64,000 nucleotides of DNA from Garcia nutans (GCA_947685225.1 CANTUV010000008.1:36448001-36512000), one strand, 5' to 3'. Shown: positions 1 through 11,999, counted from the first letter of the stretch. Program-made: numbers and translations. Notes: a model not told the origin generated them from the sequence alone.

Positions 1-104
1 TCTCTCTAAACCCTCTTTTCTTTCCCAAAACACATATACATAAGAATTCACTTTCCAATTCCTTTTTTTCTTTCATATCAAAATATACATTCAATCCCAT
101 TTAA

Positions 105-139
<35 letters not shown>

Positions 140-173
140 TCAAAACTTCTAGGGCATATATGGGGATATTACA
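1..173 (-). mobile_element. End of a Tekay-type LTR, cut by the window edge
   Basis: The segment ends on the plus strand in GGGATATTACA, the same terminus as the solo LTR at 15,051-17,498, and the preceding 35 bp also resemble that LTR. Read on the minus strand this is the 5' end of the LTR (TGTAATATCC). It interrupts a Tat gag fragment that resumes at 174. The other end lies outside the window, so a solo LTR cannot be told from a full element. Confidence 0.7.
105..140. repeat. (CAA)n microsatellite
   Basis: An interrupted run of CAA/ACA triplets lies inside the truncated Tekay-type LTR. Confidence 0.85.
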
Positions 174-341
174 CTTTTCCTTATCTATTAGCTTCTTGTT
201 ACTAGCAGATGCCTCAACATTGTTATCCTCCAATAGTGAAAGTAGTTGACTTCTCACGGTTTCGGTCAGGGCCTCCTTCAATTCTTCCATCATGGAGTTG
301 AGTGCATCATTTACCATCTTCTAAATTTGCTCAAGTTCCAT
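174..341 (-). pseudogene. Tat-type gag, N-terminal fragment (element A2)
   Basis: On the minus strand the ATG at 341-339 opens a reading frame that resembles the gag start of element A at 19,923: both read M-x-x-E-Q-I near the start, then VNDALN or VDDALN, MEEIKEAL-like and EASAS motifs. Gag is the structural protein that would form the retrotransposon particle. The frame has a stop at codon 7 and is cut after about 56 codons by the LTR at 1-173, so it cannot give a working protein. The continuation lies outside the window to the left. Confidence 0.8.
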
Positions 342-1013
342 TACTTTTGATGTGAAATTGACTGAATTATCACTAGATTCTGAGTCATAGGTGGGGTTGT
401 CGTAAGCCCTTGAACTGCCATACTCTAGGTTTGTGAGCCAGAAAGGATTAATGCAAATGTAATGCAATGCATGTATGCATGAGTAATAAATAAACAAAGT
501 CGGGACATCCCTTCCAACCTTATATCATTAACACACGAGTGGAGAGTCTCTTTTCTTAGGCATATGGTCAAACTAGCATCAACATGAGATGTTTTATTTT
601 CAAAATATTCACTCTGACGGATAAATCAATAGTTGTATTTTCAAATAAGAACTCAGTCTATGATAGCTCATACTAATTGAGCCTTAATCCATTGGGTCAA
701 CTGGGAAACAACTTTTATGCTATATTATGGATTAAAACTAAATTAAAGGGTTTATCATAAGTAGATTTCTTAGTTGGAAAAGCAACTAATGATTCATACC
801 ACAAATAAGCCCATGATTAACAAACCTTGGTATAAATTAGGCCCACAGTTGACTTTAATATTCCATAATTGACCTAACTAGTTGCAAGCCCATTTAAACA
901 ATTATGAATCCATCTTAAAAAGTATTTCAAAAGGTTTATTGAAAAATGAATCATGGGCTTTGTGTTTGGGCCATAATGTGGAAAAGGATTTTTGGCCCAT
1001 CTAAAAAGGTTTA
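342..1013 (-). mobile_element. Leader region of Tat element A2, gag-proximal part
   Basis: Read on the minus strand this is recognisably similar to the leader of element A between about 19,200 and 19,900. Shared blocks include the one matching TTAGTTTTAATCC and the one matching the A sequence around 19,621-19,760. No gene is seen. It joins the piece at 3,281-3,690 once the solo LTR between them is removed. Confidence 0.75.
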
Positions 1014-3280
1014 TGTGAGCGAGGATTTTTGCCCCCACTCCCATGTGGAATGGTACTTGCGACTTTGTATTGTTAGGCTCAGGGCCTTAGAGAACACGGG
1101 CCTAAACCCAGAAAAAATGGAGTCGTCACCTAAACGGGTCGGGTAAAAGAAAGGGGTGGATGACTTGATTCCTAAGGAATCCCCAACCCCCTAATGGGTT
1201 CGAAAAGTTGGGTACGTGTGGGGAAGGTGAGAATGACCCAGCACCCCCACAACACCCGGTTCATTGGAACCGGCCTCCTTTTTAGGTCTTAATATTATAA
1301 AATTCTTAATTAATATAATATTATCCATACTACATGCAATCATAAGGATAAACAAGTATTTTATTAAAATCGCAATAATGTCCCATCAAAACAAACAAAT
1401 AGGCACCCATCTGTGGATGGAAATATGTCTTTACAATTGTCCAATGTCTAAAAGAAAATAAATAAAATAGAATAGCCACCAATTAGTAGAAATGTATCCT
1501 TTACATTGATCCAAAACTTGAAACAAATTAAATTACATGATGCTCACAACATGAGGTACCCAAAATATGGAAACATACCTCTTGCAATTTCTTGAAACCA
1601 AAATAAATCAATAAAAATAACTCGCCATTCATCATAAATAAATCATTCATCGAAGATATAAATCGAAGACATAAATAAATCACTAATCAAAATAAATAAT
1701 AAAAATTCATTTGATTTTGAATAAAGCAAATAAAGATGCAAGTTTAGGTTTATGTATGAATTTAGGGTTTTGGGATTTAGATTCAAAAAATTAAGGTTTG
1801 ATATAAATTAGGGTTTTGGTTAATAACATAATTATTATTATTACTTAAAATACTTAGGCTACTGCGGATTTTAGAAAAATAAAATTTATTAGGGTTTTGT
1901 AGTTCTAAGAAAATAATAGGGTTTAGGTTAATTGAATTAGGGTTTTTGGCTAATAACATGTAATTAGGGTTTTTAAGAAGAAATAAATTAAGGTTTGATG
2001 TTTATAAAAAATAATGTTTAGAGCTTAAGATTTTAAATGAATTAGGGTTTATTGTCTGTGAAAAAACTAATAAAAGATTTTAAGGTTTTACAAACTGTGA
2101 AATATTTTTAAAGAGATTTAAAGGCTACTGTAAGGTTTTATATAAAAAACCTTAATGTGATTTCTGAGTAACACATTGATTAAATAGCTACAAGAAAAAA
2201 AAAAGAACATCATGTGCCAAACAAGTTTACTAGTTCTAAAGGTTATGATTTAGCAAAACAATAATATGCACTCCATGCAAACTAACATATACTGATCCAA
2301 GAAGAAATTGCATACTATGACTTTTGTTCGATGAAAAACAAACTCATTCAATATTTAAAATAGTAAAAACACATAGTATTTATTTAATTTAAAGCATATC
2401 GTCATTTGTTGGCTCTACCAAAATTATTTGAGGGAGAATTCTGGATGAGCTTGCCAAAGACAGTGAGTGCACTGCCTTTGTAGAGTTGGTGTGTTGTTGC
2501 TGTTCCTCGTCTATTCTTGTTGTTTATCTTGTTTATGAAGCTTGCTTAGGGTTTTTGTTGATGAATACTGAATATTGCCAGAGTTCCAGCAGCCAATCCA
2601 AAAGCCAAAAATCCTCCCCCTTTAGGATTTTAAAACCTGTATTTATAATAACTCCATCCGGTTAAGCATGAAAGTTTTCCTCTTTAAGAATTTTTTATTC
2701 TGATGCATGTCAAATTCATGGATTTGATACAAACTGAGACCATATCGAATTACAATTACTTGAATTTGATGTAAACTGAGACTGTCTCGAATTCATGTGA
2801 CTTAATTTCAACAGAATCTGAGTCCATATCGAAGTATACTTCCCGATTTGACATGGAATTAAAAAAACTTCCTCAAATCGGACTAGGAGAGCCCCATTTT
2901 GATATGGGGCTGCCCCATATCAAAATGGTGCCCCATTTTTATATGGGACAACCCCATATCAAATTGGGGCTTCCAATCTCGTAATTCGATATGGGGCTTT
3001 CCCATGTCGAGTTGGATGCCCATCCAATTCGACATGGGACATCCCTATTGACCAAAAACCATTTGAATTAAGTGAAAAATCAACCAAACCTTCGAATAAG
3101 ACCCATTTTAGGGTTTAGTGTGTTGGTATCATATAAAAACCAACTAAATCTTCTAAAATAGACCCAATTAGGGTTTTAAAAGTTTAATTAGCTTATTTTA
3201 GGTCCTATTGCAATATATTAGTCTAATCAAAGGTTTGGAATTAGCACCGGACTAGCCAGGGCCAAAATCAAGGGTCTACA
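1014..3280 (-). mobile_element. Solo LTR F, Tat type, about 2.27 kb
   Basis: Read on the minus strand it runs from TGTAGACCCTT to CTCACA, the termini of the A-type LTRs. It keeps the conserved 3' block of that family (GGTTCCAATGAACC-like hairpin, GATTCC-TTA-GGAATC hairpin, guanine-rich end), but its middle is different from A. Flanks are GTTTA at 1,009-1,013 and GTTTC at 3,281-3,285, a probable 5-bp target duplication with one change. The leader of A2 continues on both sides and there is no internal region, so this is a solo LTR left by LTR-LTR recombination. Confidence 0.85.
2887..3047. repeat. Palindrome cluster in the U3 region of LTR F
   Basis: A perfect inverted repeat has arms at 2,894-2,910 and 2,912-2,928 (17 bp each, one-base centre). 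A second has arms at 3,001-3,018 and 3,021-3,038 (18 bp, one mismatch). Imperfect dyads lie between them. The repeated words CCCCAT, GATATGGGG and TTCGACATGGG recur across the cluster. Confidence 0.95.
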
Positions 3281-3690
3281 GTTTCCATGGCCAAAGTCCA
3301 TCTTAAAAAGAGTTTGAAAATAATTTAGGCTTTTGGGTTTTTAAAAGAATAATTTAATTTTGAGCTTACATAATTATTTAATTTTGAGCTTATTTTAGGT
3401 CATATTAGGAAAATACAAACCAAATGGGCCTTAATTCAAACTAAGACATGTTTATCATGGTTAAACAACAAGCAATTAGAGTAGACCTAAGGAAAAATAC
3501 TAGGCCAATTACTAGGCCAACTACATGGGTTTTAGTCTTTAGGTTAAAAAGCTTAGGTTCCTATAGCAAGTATATACCAAAAGGTACAAGGCTATGAGTG
3601 GTTATGCAGTGCTCGATCTCCATGCCTTAAGTGAAAGTATAGTATCATTTACACATGTACAACACGGGTTCCACAAGGCTATATGGTTAT
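3281..3690 (-). mobile_element. Leader region of Tat element A2, LTR-proximal part
   Basis: On the minus strand it aligns with the leader of element A from about 18,890 to 19,230, including a block around CATAACCACTCATAGCCT. The first roughly 100 bp after the LTR, which in A carry the primer-binding site, are missing: the sequence jumps from the LTR end to a point near the A sequence CCCGTGTTG. Confidence 0.75.
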
Positions 3691-5894
3691 TGTGAGCGGG
3701 GATTTTTGCCCTCACTCCCGGTGGAATGGTTCTTGCGACTTCGACACTATTTAGGCTCGGGGCCTTAGAGAACACGACCTAATTTCGGAGAAAATAGAGT
3801 CGCCACCCGGACGAGCCGGGAAAAAAGAAAGGGGTGGATGACTCGATTCCTAAGGAATCCCCAACCCCCTAATGGGTTCATAAAATTGGGTACGTGTGGG
3901 GAAGGTGAGAAATGGCCCAGCACCCCCACAACGCCCGGTTCATTGGAACCGGCCTCCTTTATAGGTCTTAATATTATAAAATTTTTAAATATAATAACAT
4001 TATCCATATTACACACAATAATTAAAAGAAAGCATCATTATATTAAAATCAAAGCAATGTCCAAACAAAGCAAATAAATGGACACCCATCCAAGGATGGA
4101 AACATGTCCTTACATCACATGCCTAAATAGGACACCCACCAAAAGGTAGAAACATGCCCTTTACATAGGTTCTAAAATAGAAAAGCAAATTAAATTACAT
4201 GATGTTTAACTAATGAGGTACCCACCAAGTGGAAACATACCTCTTACAACTTTTGGAAATCTAAATTAATTGATAAAAGTAAATAATCATTCATCATAAA
4301 TAAATCATTCATTAAAGCTATTAATCAAAATATAAAATAAACATCCATCCATGATAAATTAAATAAATCAAGTATTGAAATTAAATAAATTAAAGCATAA
4401 GAAATAAATCAAAGCATAATCAAGTATGGAATTGAATAAAGTAAATAAAAGTCCAATTATGGCTACTGTGACTTTTTATGGAATTAAAATAAATTAGGGT
4501 TTTATGTTTTAAAGGGTTGGTAAGACTCTTTGATTAACAAAATTAAGGTTTGAATGATGATATCATGAAACTAGGGATTTAAACACTTTAAAATACTTTA
4601 ATTTGTGATTTTTGGTTATTAGGTTCCTAAGCTACTGTGTAAAATCTAGGTTTTATGTTTTTTAATGTTTTAAAAGGATTAGGGTTCATAAAAATTAGGG
4701 TTTAAGGTTTTAAAAGGATTAGGGTTCATTATTTTGAATTTTGGAAGTTGAATTTGGATTTGATATTTTGGAAGTAGGGTCACGGCTGGTGAATAATTTT
4801 TAGGAATTTGGAAATCAATTTGATATTTTATGGAATTTTATGGATTTAAACAAGTGAATTAAAGTTTTTATAACTAGAAAAGATGTTTTAGAAGACTTTT
4901 TGAGGAAAAAGTACCTACTTTAAAATTTTAAAAGAAGCAGAATTTACATCATGGTTTTGTTGAAAAATATGTTCAATTAGAGTTTTAAGATTTTTAAGAA
5001 GAAAATAACAATTTTAAGCCTTTTGGAAGATAAACTAATGAAATAAGGTTTTTTTGGCTTTAGAAAAACTAATTTAAAGTTTAAAGGTTTTTAATTTTTA
5101 TTTCATAAATTTGCTACTATGTAAAAAAAAACAATTAAAGAAAATTAATTAACACATACCTTCTTTTGATGATTTCTCCAAAAACAATTCTTCTTGGATG
5201 ATCTAGCTCCAAAGACAAGCCTTTTTTGCCTTTGAATCCTCTAAATCGTGCTGCTGCTGTTCCAAAAAAGAGTTGAATTGAATTTCTTCTTTTCCTTCCT
5301 TGATTTGGTTTCAAATTTTCAAAACTACTCTTGGATTTTTTGCCTCCATTAAATTAATTGCCTTTGGTCCTTATTTATAGTGGTTTGAGGTTGTTTATTC
5401 ATAATTAGTTAAGGTAAGTAATATTAATAAAAAAAAAGAAACCAAAACCTAATTGGATTAGGTTTCGAAAAATTTGCATCGGAAAATTTGCGCTGCCGCA
5501 AAAAAACTGTTGCGGAAAAACTGCGCTGGCAAAAAAATCTGCTGCAGCTGGCTGCGGCAGCGCCCGCGGAGTGGCCCGTAAGCTATTTCGCAGGCAGAAA
5601 ATTTCTACGTGCGAAATAGCTCTGCGTGTGAAATAGCACAGTGATTTCGCCCGCAGGAATTTCCTGCTGGCAAAATGCCCACGGGCCTGCGCGATAATTT
5701 TTTCATCTCCGATTTTTATTTTTATTTTTATTTTTTGACTTTTATTTGTTTATTTATATTTTTTATTAATAAAAATTAGATACTAAAGAAAAATTATTTA
5801 ATAAAAATTATTTTGGACCAATTAGACAATAAAAATCATTTTAGACTAAATAAAACATATTGGACCGGATTGGGTCAAAAATTAAGGGTCTACA
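3691..5894 (-). mobile_element. 5' LTR of Tat element A2, about 2.2 kb
   Basis: Read on the minus strand it begins TGTAGACCCTTAATTTTTGACCC at 5,894 and ends CTCACA at 3,691, matching the LTRs of element A in termini and length (2,204 bp). It holds the conserved end block with the ATTCC-TTA-GGAAT hairpin and the inner GTGGCGACTC motif. Because the leader follows at 3,690 it is the 5' LTR of a minus-strand element whose 3' end lies left of the window. Confidence 0.9.
5582..5620. repeat. Perfect 10-bp hairpin in the U3 region of A2
   Basis: The arms GCTATTTCGC (5,582-5,591) and GCGAAATAGC (5,611-5,620) are exact reverse complements. Further GAAAT-containing dyads follow to about 5,690. Element A has a different hairpin at a similar distance from its LTR start. 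Confidence 0.95.
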
Positions 5895-6745
5895 GTTATA
5901 TATTATTATTTATTTATTTTAATTGAGTTTGAAATGTAAGAATATAGATCTTATTATAAATAGTGTTATTTTAATAAAATAATTGCAAAAGAGATTTTAT
6001 TGTTATTAATATAAACTGAAATTGTATTTATTTTATGGTAAAATAAGTTTTGCTGTAAATATTTGTTTTATTAATTTATTTTAAAAAATTATGATTTACT
6101 ATTTATCATTAAAATTATTTACATTGAACTTAAATAGCAAAGTATGCATATACAAGCATCACTAAGCTATAAGCTTAGCGTGTTAGAATTTTCTGACATG
6201 CAGGTAAGATGGACTAGAGTGGGGTTATCAATTGGTAAATAAGAGTTTCAATAATTAGTTGTAGAGAACGGATGAAGGATTTTGTAAGTGATGAAAATTA
6301 TGGATTATTAATATTGTATTATTTATTTAGATAAATTTGAGGGTTGTATTAAATGTAAATGGGATGGAATATTTGTATATATTTTTTTTTGTTAGAGTTA
6401 TAAGATTTAGTGATTGAGTATTAAGTCGAATAATGTATTATGTATGGTTATATTTACAGATTTTTATGTATGTTTAAATTATTTTGAATTGAAATCAATA
6501 TTAGATTTATTGAAGCTATTGGAGTTGAGATCTATTGAAAGCAAATTGGAAGTGTTTTTCTGCAGGTTGTGTAACTTGATGAAAATTTTTGAATACTAAT
6601 TATTGTAGAGGAGACTGTCAAAATTTTTAGTCGGACCATTTCTTAAATATGTTTGAAATTGGATATTAGATTATAATAAGATTGTCTAGTGTATTGAATA
6701 ACATCTTCTGACAGTTCTCTGAGAGGATAGTCAGCGGGTGTTACA
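5895..6745 (+). mobile_element. LTR-like fragment G, Tekay-related, boundaries uncertain
   Basis: This stretch ends GGGTGTTACA, the 3' terminus seen in the Tekay-type LTRs here, and the D LTR sequence resumes right after it at 6,746. Around 6,150-6,210 it contains the AAGCTATAAGCTTAGCG and CAGGTAAG words also found in other Tekay LTRs. No start was found; it is probably cut off by A2. No coding potential was seen. Confidence 0.45.
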
Positions 6746-7272
6746 TCTTTGGTGCTACAAGACCAACAATGCCGCTTGTAGACATGTAAAATTATGGTTA
6801 ACAAGTATTTTGGTTTATGTATATTGATTCTTAAAACTTGCGTATTAAAAGAGGAATTGTGATTATGATGTATATATGTATATAAGTATTTATTTAATTA
6901 AGATAAATACTTTGAATATGTTTTGATTATGTTTTGGATAATTGGGAGGATTTGTGAATGATATGGAATTATTGGGAGTGTTAAATTTTGTTTTGCAGGT
7001 TGTGATATTTGAATTTGGGATTTACTGAAATTACAGACAAAACTCTGACAAATTTTGCTTAGAGATTTTCTTTTAAATTTGTATTTTTAACAATTCATTA
7101 CTTATATATATTTATTCACTCATTATATTATCTTTTAAAGAATAATATATTTTCTTAAAATTGAATGGAGAATTTTCTAATGTTAAGGATGATGGCACTC
7201 TTGTATTCTATATATGTATTTACATATAGAACGTTTATGTATTTCACATATGTAAGTTATAAGGGTGTTACA
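6746..7272 (+). mobile_element. 3' part of the 5' LTR of gag-only element D
   Basis: The sequence matches the D 3' LTR at 38,286-38,454 and 41,295-41,661 with the same block order, for example TTGGTGCTACAAGACCAACA, and ends GGGTGTTACA at 7,272. A primer-binding site follows at 7,280. The upstream part of the LTR is displaced or missing. Confidence 0.8.
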
Positions 7273-7279
7273 TTTATTT

Positions 7280-7291
7280 TGGTATCAGAGC
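7280..7291 (+). promoter_or_regulatory. Primer-binding site of element D (initiator tRNA-Met type)
   Basis: TGGTATCAGAGC lies 7 bp after the LTR end. It is the usual plant complement to the 3' end of initiator tRNA-Met, which primes minus-strand cDNA in Tekay elements. Confidence 0.9.
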
Positions 7292-7446
7292 CTAGGTTTG
7301 AGATTCTCGACCTAGGTGGATTTTGGAAAGAGAGAAAGGGCGAAATTTTAAAATGTGATTTGAGCTTTAATACATGCATATGCATTGGCATCTAAATTGG
7401 TCTTTGATGTGGCACTATTTATTTGTGGTGACAAATATAGGTTGTG

Positions 7447-7817
7447 ATGGCATCTGGAGGATGTGGCTCAGAGGATAGTGTGGGAAGTATGGTTCCAGGT
7501 GGGGGTAGAGTTGGAGGTAGAGTTGATGTTGGGGAGGCTTCTGAGGTAACTAGATTAGAGGTGCAGGGTCCTCTAGCATGGATGCAGCAGATAACGGAAG
7601 TATTCCATCAAGCTCTAGTACCATAGTAGGGTAGGAGGTAAGAGAAACTCGGGAAATATGGTGCAACCGACTTTGTGGGTATTGTAGATCTAGAGGTGGC
7701 AGAGTAGTGGATGGATAGGGTTAAGAGAGTGTTTATTTAGTTGGAAGCCATAACAGAAGAGAAATTTGATTATGCTCTTTTACTTCTGCAGGAGGATGCA
7801 TATGACTAGTGGAAGAT
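7447..7817 (+). pseudogene. Gag of element D, first half
   Basis: The ATG at 7,447 starts a gag reading MASGGCGSEDS and runs to a stop at 7,624-7,626. Past that, the gag core can still be read in shifted frames with further stops: F-V-G near 7,671, a W-M-D-R-V-K-R-V-F motif, then EEKFDYALLLLQEDAYD. This matches the gag core of element C (PEEKFDYARSLLQGDAYEWW). At 7,813-7,817 the gene is interrupted by insertion of element C and resumes at 35,571 without loss. Gag forms the particle shell. The many stops mean no product. Confidence 0.85.
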
Positions 7818-8480
7818 TGTAACACCCTTATACCCTATAAACGTATAATATACACACTCCTAGTATGTAAGATATGCGTACACGGTATAAAAATGTCAGA
7901 ATCAGGTTTAATAAAAATTTCCATGTTTCCTTATTACTCAAAATATTTGTACAAAAACATATGCATACATATGAAAATACATAAAATTCTCACATTACTT
8001 AATTATTTAAACATCCTTTATAATTTACAATGTATATGCATATACTCCCAAAACATTATATAAAATACATAATGTCAAATGTACATGCTGGCAAAGTGGC
8101 ACTAATCTAAGTTCTTCCATAGAATTCCAAAGAAACTTGCAAAATGATAGAGGAACTTACCAATTGATGAAGAATCCTCAAAATCTTCACTTGAATCCTT
8201 GAAATCCCTTGTAAATTTGGTGTATGGAAGATGAAACTCTTCTTGTCTCTCTCTCTCTCAAACTCACGTTCAAAGGCACAAAGAAGAAGAAGAAGAAGAA
8301 GCAAATTTCAATTTCTCTTCCTTTCTATTCTTATCTATATATATATTAATAGGTCACTATGCACTTATACTTCAAATATATATATCAAATATATATAACA
8401 TATACATATATATTATATCTATAATACATATTCATCTCATATACTCTATTCCAAAGTGCATAAAAAATTAGGATATTACA
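7818..8480 (-). mobile_element. 3' LTR of element C, internally deleted
   Basis: Only 663 bp long, against about 2,425 bp for the 5' LTR of the same element. Both ends match the 5' LTR: 7,818 onward resembles 13,299 onward, and the stretch from about 8,107 resembles 35,191 onward. A single internal deletion of about 1.7 kb, joined near 8,103, explains this. A purine-rich tract (minus strand AAGGGGAAGAGAAT) immediately precedes the LTR start at 8,480. Confidence 0.9.
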
Positions 8481-8549
8481 ATTCTCTTCCCCTTAAGAAA
8501 ATTTTATCCTCAAAATTATCTGCTATCAACTTTGGAACAACTGAGGATA

Positions 8550-10160
8550 CTAACATCGCATCAGTTGTTCACTCTCCCATGTCGCCTCCTCAATAATATA
8601 ATTCTTCCAAAGGACTTTCACAAGTGTTATTTTTTTATTTCTTAACTCTTTTACTTCTTGTGCCAGAATCACTACTGGTTCTTCTTCATAATTCAGATCT
8701 GAACTTACCTCAATAGATTCCACTGACAAGATATGAGGTGGATCTGACCTATATCTCTGAAGCATAGAAACATGGAAGATATTATGTATCCAGTCCAAAT
8801 CAGGCGATAAAGCTAGCTTGTAAGCCACTGAACCAATTCTCTCTAGAATCTCATATGGTCCTATGAAATGAGAACTCAACTTCCCTTTGCGACTGAATCT
8901 CAAAATCTTTTTCCATGGGGACACTTCTAGAAATACTTTATCTCCCACACTGAACTCTATATCCTTCCTTTACAAATCTGTATAGGATTTTCGTTGATCT
9001 GAAGATGCTTTCAGATGACTCCGAATTAATTTCATTTTCTCTTCTATTTCCTTAACCAAATCAGGACCAACCAATTTATCTTCTCTAACTTTATCCCAAC
9101 ACAAAGGTATTCTGCACTTTCTACCATATAATGCCATATAAGTTGTCATTCAAATACTGGATTGATGACTATTGTTATATGCAAACTCAATCAATGGAAA
9201 AAATTTGTTCCAACTTCCATTGAAATCAATGATACAACTCCTTAACATATCCTCTAAAATATGAATTACTCTCTCCGACTGTCCATCTATCTGAGGATGG
9301 AAAGTAGTACTAAAATGCAATCGTGAACCCAATGCATTTTGCAAACTCCTCTAAAATCTCAATGCAAACTGAGGATCTCGGTCTGACACCAAAGAAACTA
9401 AGACTCCATGCAACCTCACTATCTCACTGATATACAGCTCAGCTAACCTCTCAAGTGAGTAATCCATCCGAACTGGAAGAAAATGAGCTATCTTTGTCAT
9501 CTAATCAACAATAACCCAAATTGCATCATGCTTCATTTGGGTCAAAGGCAATTCAGTCACAAAATCCATTGTCACTCGCTCTCATTTCCACTCTGGTACT
9601 AACAATGGCTGGAGCAACCCTGAAGGAACTTGGTGCTCAGCTTTCACTCTTTGGCAAGTAAGACATCTAGACACAAATTCTGCTATGTCCTTCTTCATAC
9701 CTGACCACCAATAATATTGTTTCAAATCTTGATACATCTTGGTACTACCAGGGTGCATAGCATAAATTGATTGATGTGCTTCTCTAATATCATCCCGTTC
9801 AATCCTGCATCATCAGGAATACACATTCTATCTCTATACCATATACTGCCATCATCTCTCACATGGAAGTCTCAACTCTCCCCCTTTTGGCAATCTAACA
9901 CAATTTTTTGAATCTTCTCATCTGCCAACTGAGCTTCTCTAACCTGATCTAACAACACTGGTCTCAACTGCAATTGCACCATCAATGCACCATCATCACA
10001 AGACTCAAATCTAGCATACAATGCTCTCAACTCAACAAGCAACAAGAGCGAATAAGCAGTCAAACCTACCAAAGACTTCCGAATCAAGGCATCAACAACA
10101 ACATTTGCCTTGCCAAGATGATAATCAATCAAATAATCATAGTATTTAATCAACTCTAAC
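8550..10160 (-). pseudogene. Integrase and chromodomain of element C
   Basis: Integrase inserts the cDNA copy into the chromosome, and the chromodomain steers it to heterochromatin. The linker after RNase H is visible at 10,153-9,872 (MIKYYDYLIDYHLGKAN). The catalytic core shows HPQIDGQSERVIHILEDMLR at 9,294-9,235, which contains the last acidic residue of the D-D-E triad. The C-terminal part at 8,948-8,550 reads GPYEILERIG and FHVSMLQRY, then the chromodomain end with VLWKN and ATWESE. Stops and frameshifts separate these pieces, so it is a pseudogene. The chromodomain assigns the element to the Tekay/Del branch. Confidence 0.9.
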
Positions 10161-10168
10161 CATCATCT

Positions 10169-11364
10169 CTATCTAAGATTCAGTTCTTTTTGAACACCCA
10201 GATACTTCAAACTCTTATGATTAGTATAAATGAAATACTTCTCCCCATACAAGTAATGTCTCCAAATTTTTAATGCAAAAACTATAGCTGCTAACTCCAA
10301 ATCATGAGTCGAGTAATTCAACTCATGTGATTTTAACTGTCGAGAGGCATAAGCAATAACTCTACTCTCCTGCATCAGAACACAATCTAAACCACTATGA
10401 GAAGCATCACTACATATCACATATGGTTTACCTTCCGCATGCAGCGTAAGAACAGGAGCTTGAGTCAACATCTCTCTCAGCTGCTTAAAACTCGCTTGAC
10501 ATTGATCTATCCACACAAATCTAACTCCTTTCCAAAGAAATCTGATAAGTGGTGTAGCTATCATAGAAAACCCTTCACAAATCGACGATAATAGCCTGCC
10601 AAACCCAGAAAACTTGTAACCTCTGTCATAGTTTTAGGTGGACTCCAATTCAAGATAGCCTCAACTTTATTCGGATCAACTCTAATACCCTCTGCTGATA
10701 CCACATGGCCGAGAAAAGTTACTTTATCGAGCCAAAATTCACACTTAGACAACTTAGCATACAACTGCTTCTCTCTTAAAATCTGCAATACAATTCGTAG
10801 ATGCCTATCATGATCCTCCTCATTACGCAAATATACCAAAATATCATCTATGAAGACCATCACAAACTAATCTATGTATGGTCTAAACACACTGTTCATC
10901 AAATCCATAAATGTTGCTGATACATTCATCAATCCAAAGGGCATCACCAGAAACTCATAATGCCCATACCTCGTGCAAAAAGCTATCTTAGGTACATCTA
11001 CATCTTTACCTCTCAACTGATGATATCTTGATCACAGATCAATCTTAGAGAATACTACTGTTCCCTTCAACTGATCAAAGAGATCATCTATCCGAGGTAA
11101 TGGATATTTATTCTTGATGGTCACCTTATTCAACTACCTATAATCAATACATAATCTTAAAGTGCCATCCTTCTTCTTCACAAACAAGACAGGTGATCCC
11201 CACAGAGACACAATAGGATGAATAAATCCTTTATCAAGCAACTCTTGCAACTGCACCTTCAACTCCTTTAATTCTGCAGGTGCCATCCGATAAGGGGTAA
11301 TAGAGATAGGAGTGGTACTAGGCAATAAATCAATACTAAACTCTACCTCTCTTTCAAGTGGCAC
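10169..11364 (-). pseudogene. Reverse transcriptase and RNase H of element C
   Basis: The reverse transcriptase start is at 11,364-11,134 (PYRMAPAELKELK, SPVLFVKKKDGTLRLCIDYR). The catalytic FIDDILVY motif lies at 10,855-10,832, followed by FLGHVVSAEGI and FLGLAGYYRRFV. RNase H follows at 10,564-10,169, with SDASHSGLDCVLMQ and the YLYG, TNHKSL and LKYL motifs. The polymerase copies RNA into DNA and RNase H removes the template. Stops around 11,130 and 10,860 and a frame change near 10,561 break the frame. The catalytic YxDD-type motif itself is intact apart from the usual F for Y. Confidence 0.92.
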
Positions 11365-11480
11365 CCCGGCAACTCATTAGGGAAAACATCCAAAAAATCG
11401 GCAACTATAGGTATACTGTCAAGCTGGGACTACACTACTATGGTATCTACCATGTGAGCAAGATATGCCTCACATCCCTT

Positions 11481-11936
11481 TCAGATCTTTCTCCTAGCTG
11501 AAACAACTGAAATAAACATGGATGAAAGATGTCTATGCTCACTAGATACCATTACATGTCTACCATCATGTGTTCTCAGAGTAACACATTTTTGCTGATA
11601 GTCTACCACAGTCCCATGTCTGGATAACCAATCCATGCTTAAAATCAAATCATACTCCCTAAAAGGGATCACAATTAGGTCACCAAGAAACTCCTCATCT
11701 TGGACAACAACTGGACTATCTCAGTGCATCCTACTAACCACAACACTGTGCCCTAAAGGATTTGTAACCAAAACATCAAATCCTAGGGACTCAGAATGCA
11801 AATCACTCATAAGAAATATGGATGCACTAATGTATGAATGAGCCGACCAAGGGTCTATCAATGTAAGAACTGAAATACCAAATAGAGAAAAAGTACCGGC
11901 TATCACAACTAAAGTATCTGGCTGCCTCTGCATCAC
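11481..11936 (-). pseudogene. Aspartic protease region of element C
   Basis: On the minus strand the segment reads SVLTLIDPWSAHSYIS, which corresponds to the catalytic aspartate loop of retrotransposon proteases; the glycine after D-x is replaced by tryptophan, so the active site looks damaged. Downstream at 11,672-11,481 come YDLILSMDWLSRHG and VDYQQKCVTL, the usual end of this domain. The protease would cut the Gag-Pol precursor. A frame break separates the two parts. Confidence 0.85.
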
Positions 11937-11999
11937 ATAAATTCGCTGTGATGGTCCTGCATCCTCTAATCTACTTTCTGCTATAGAACCTCCTCTTTC

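Noticed and set aside
7280..7291. tRNA gene
   Set aside because: Only the 12-base complement to the tRNA 3' end is present, as expected for a primer-binding site; no cloverleaf around it.
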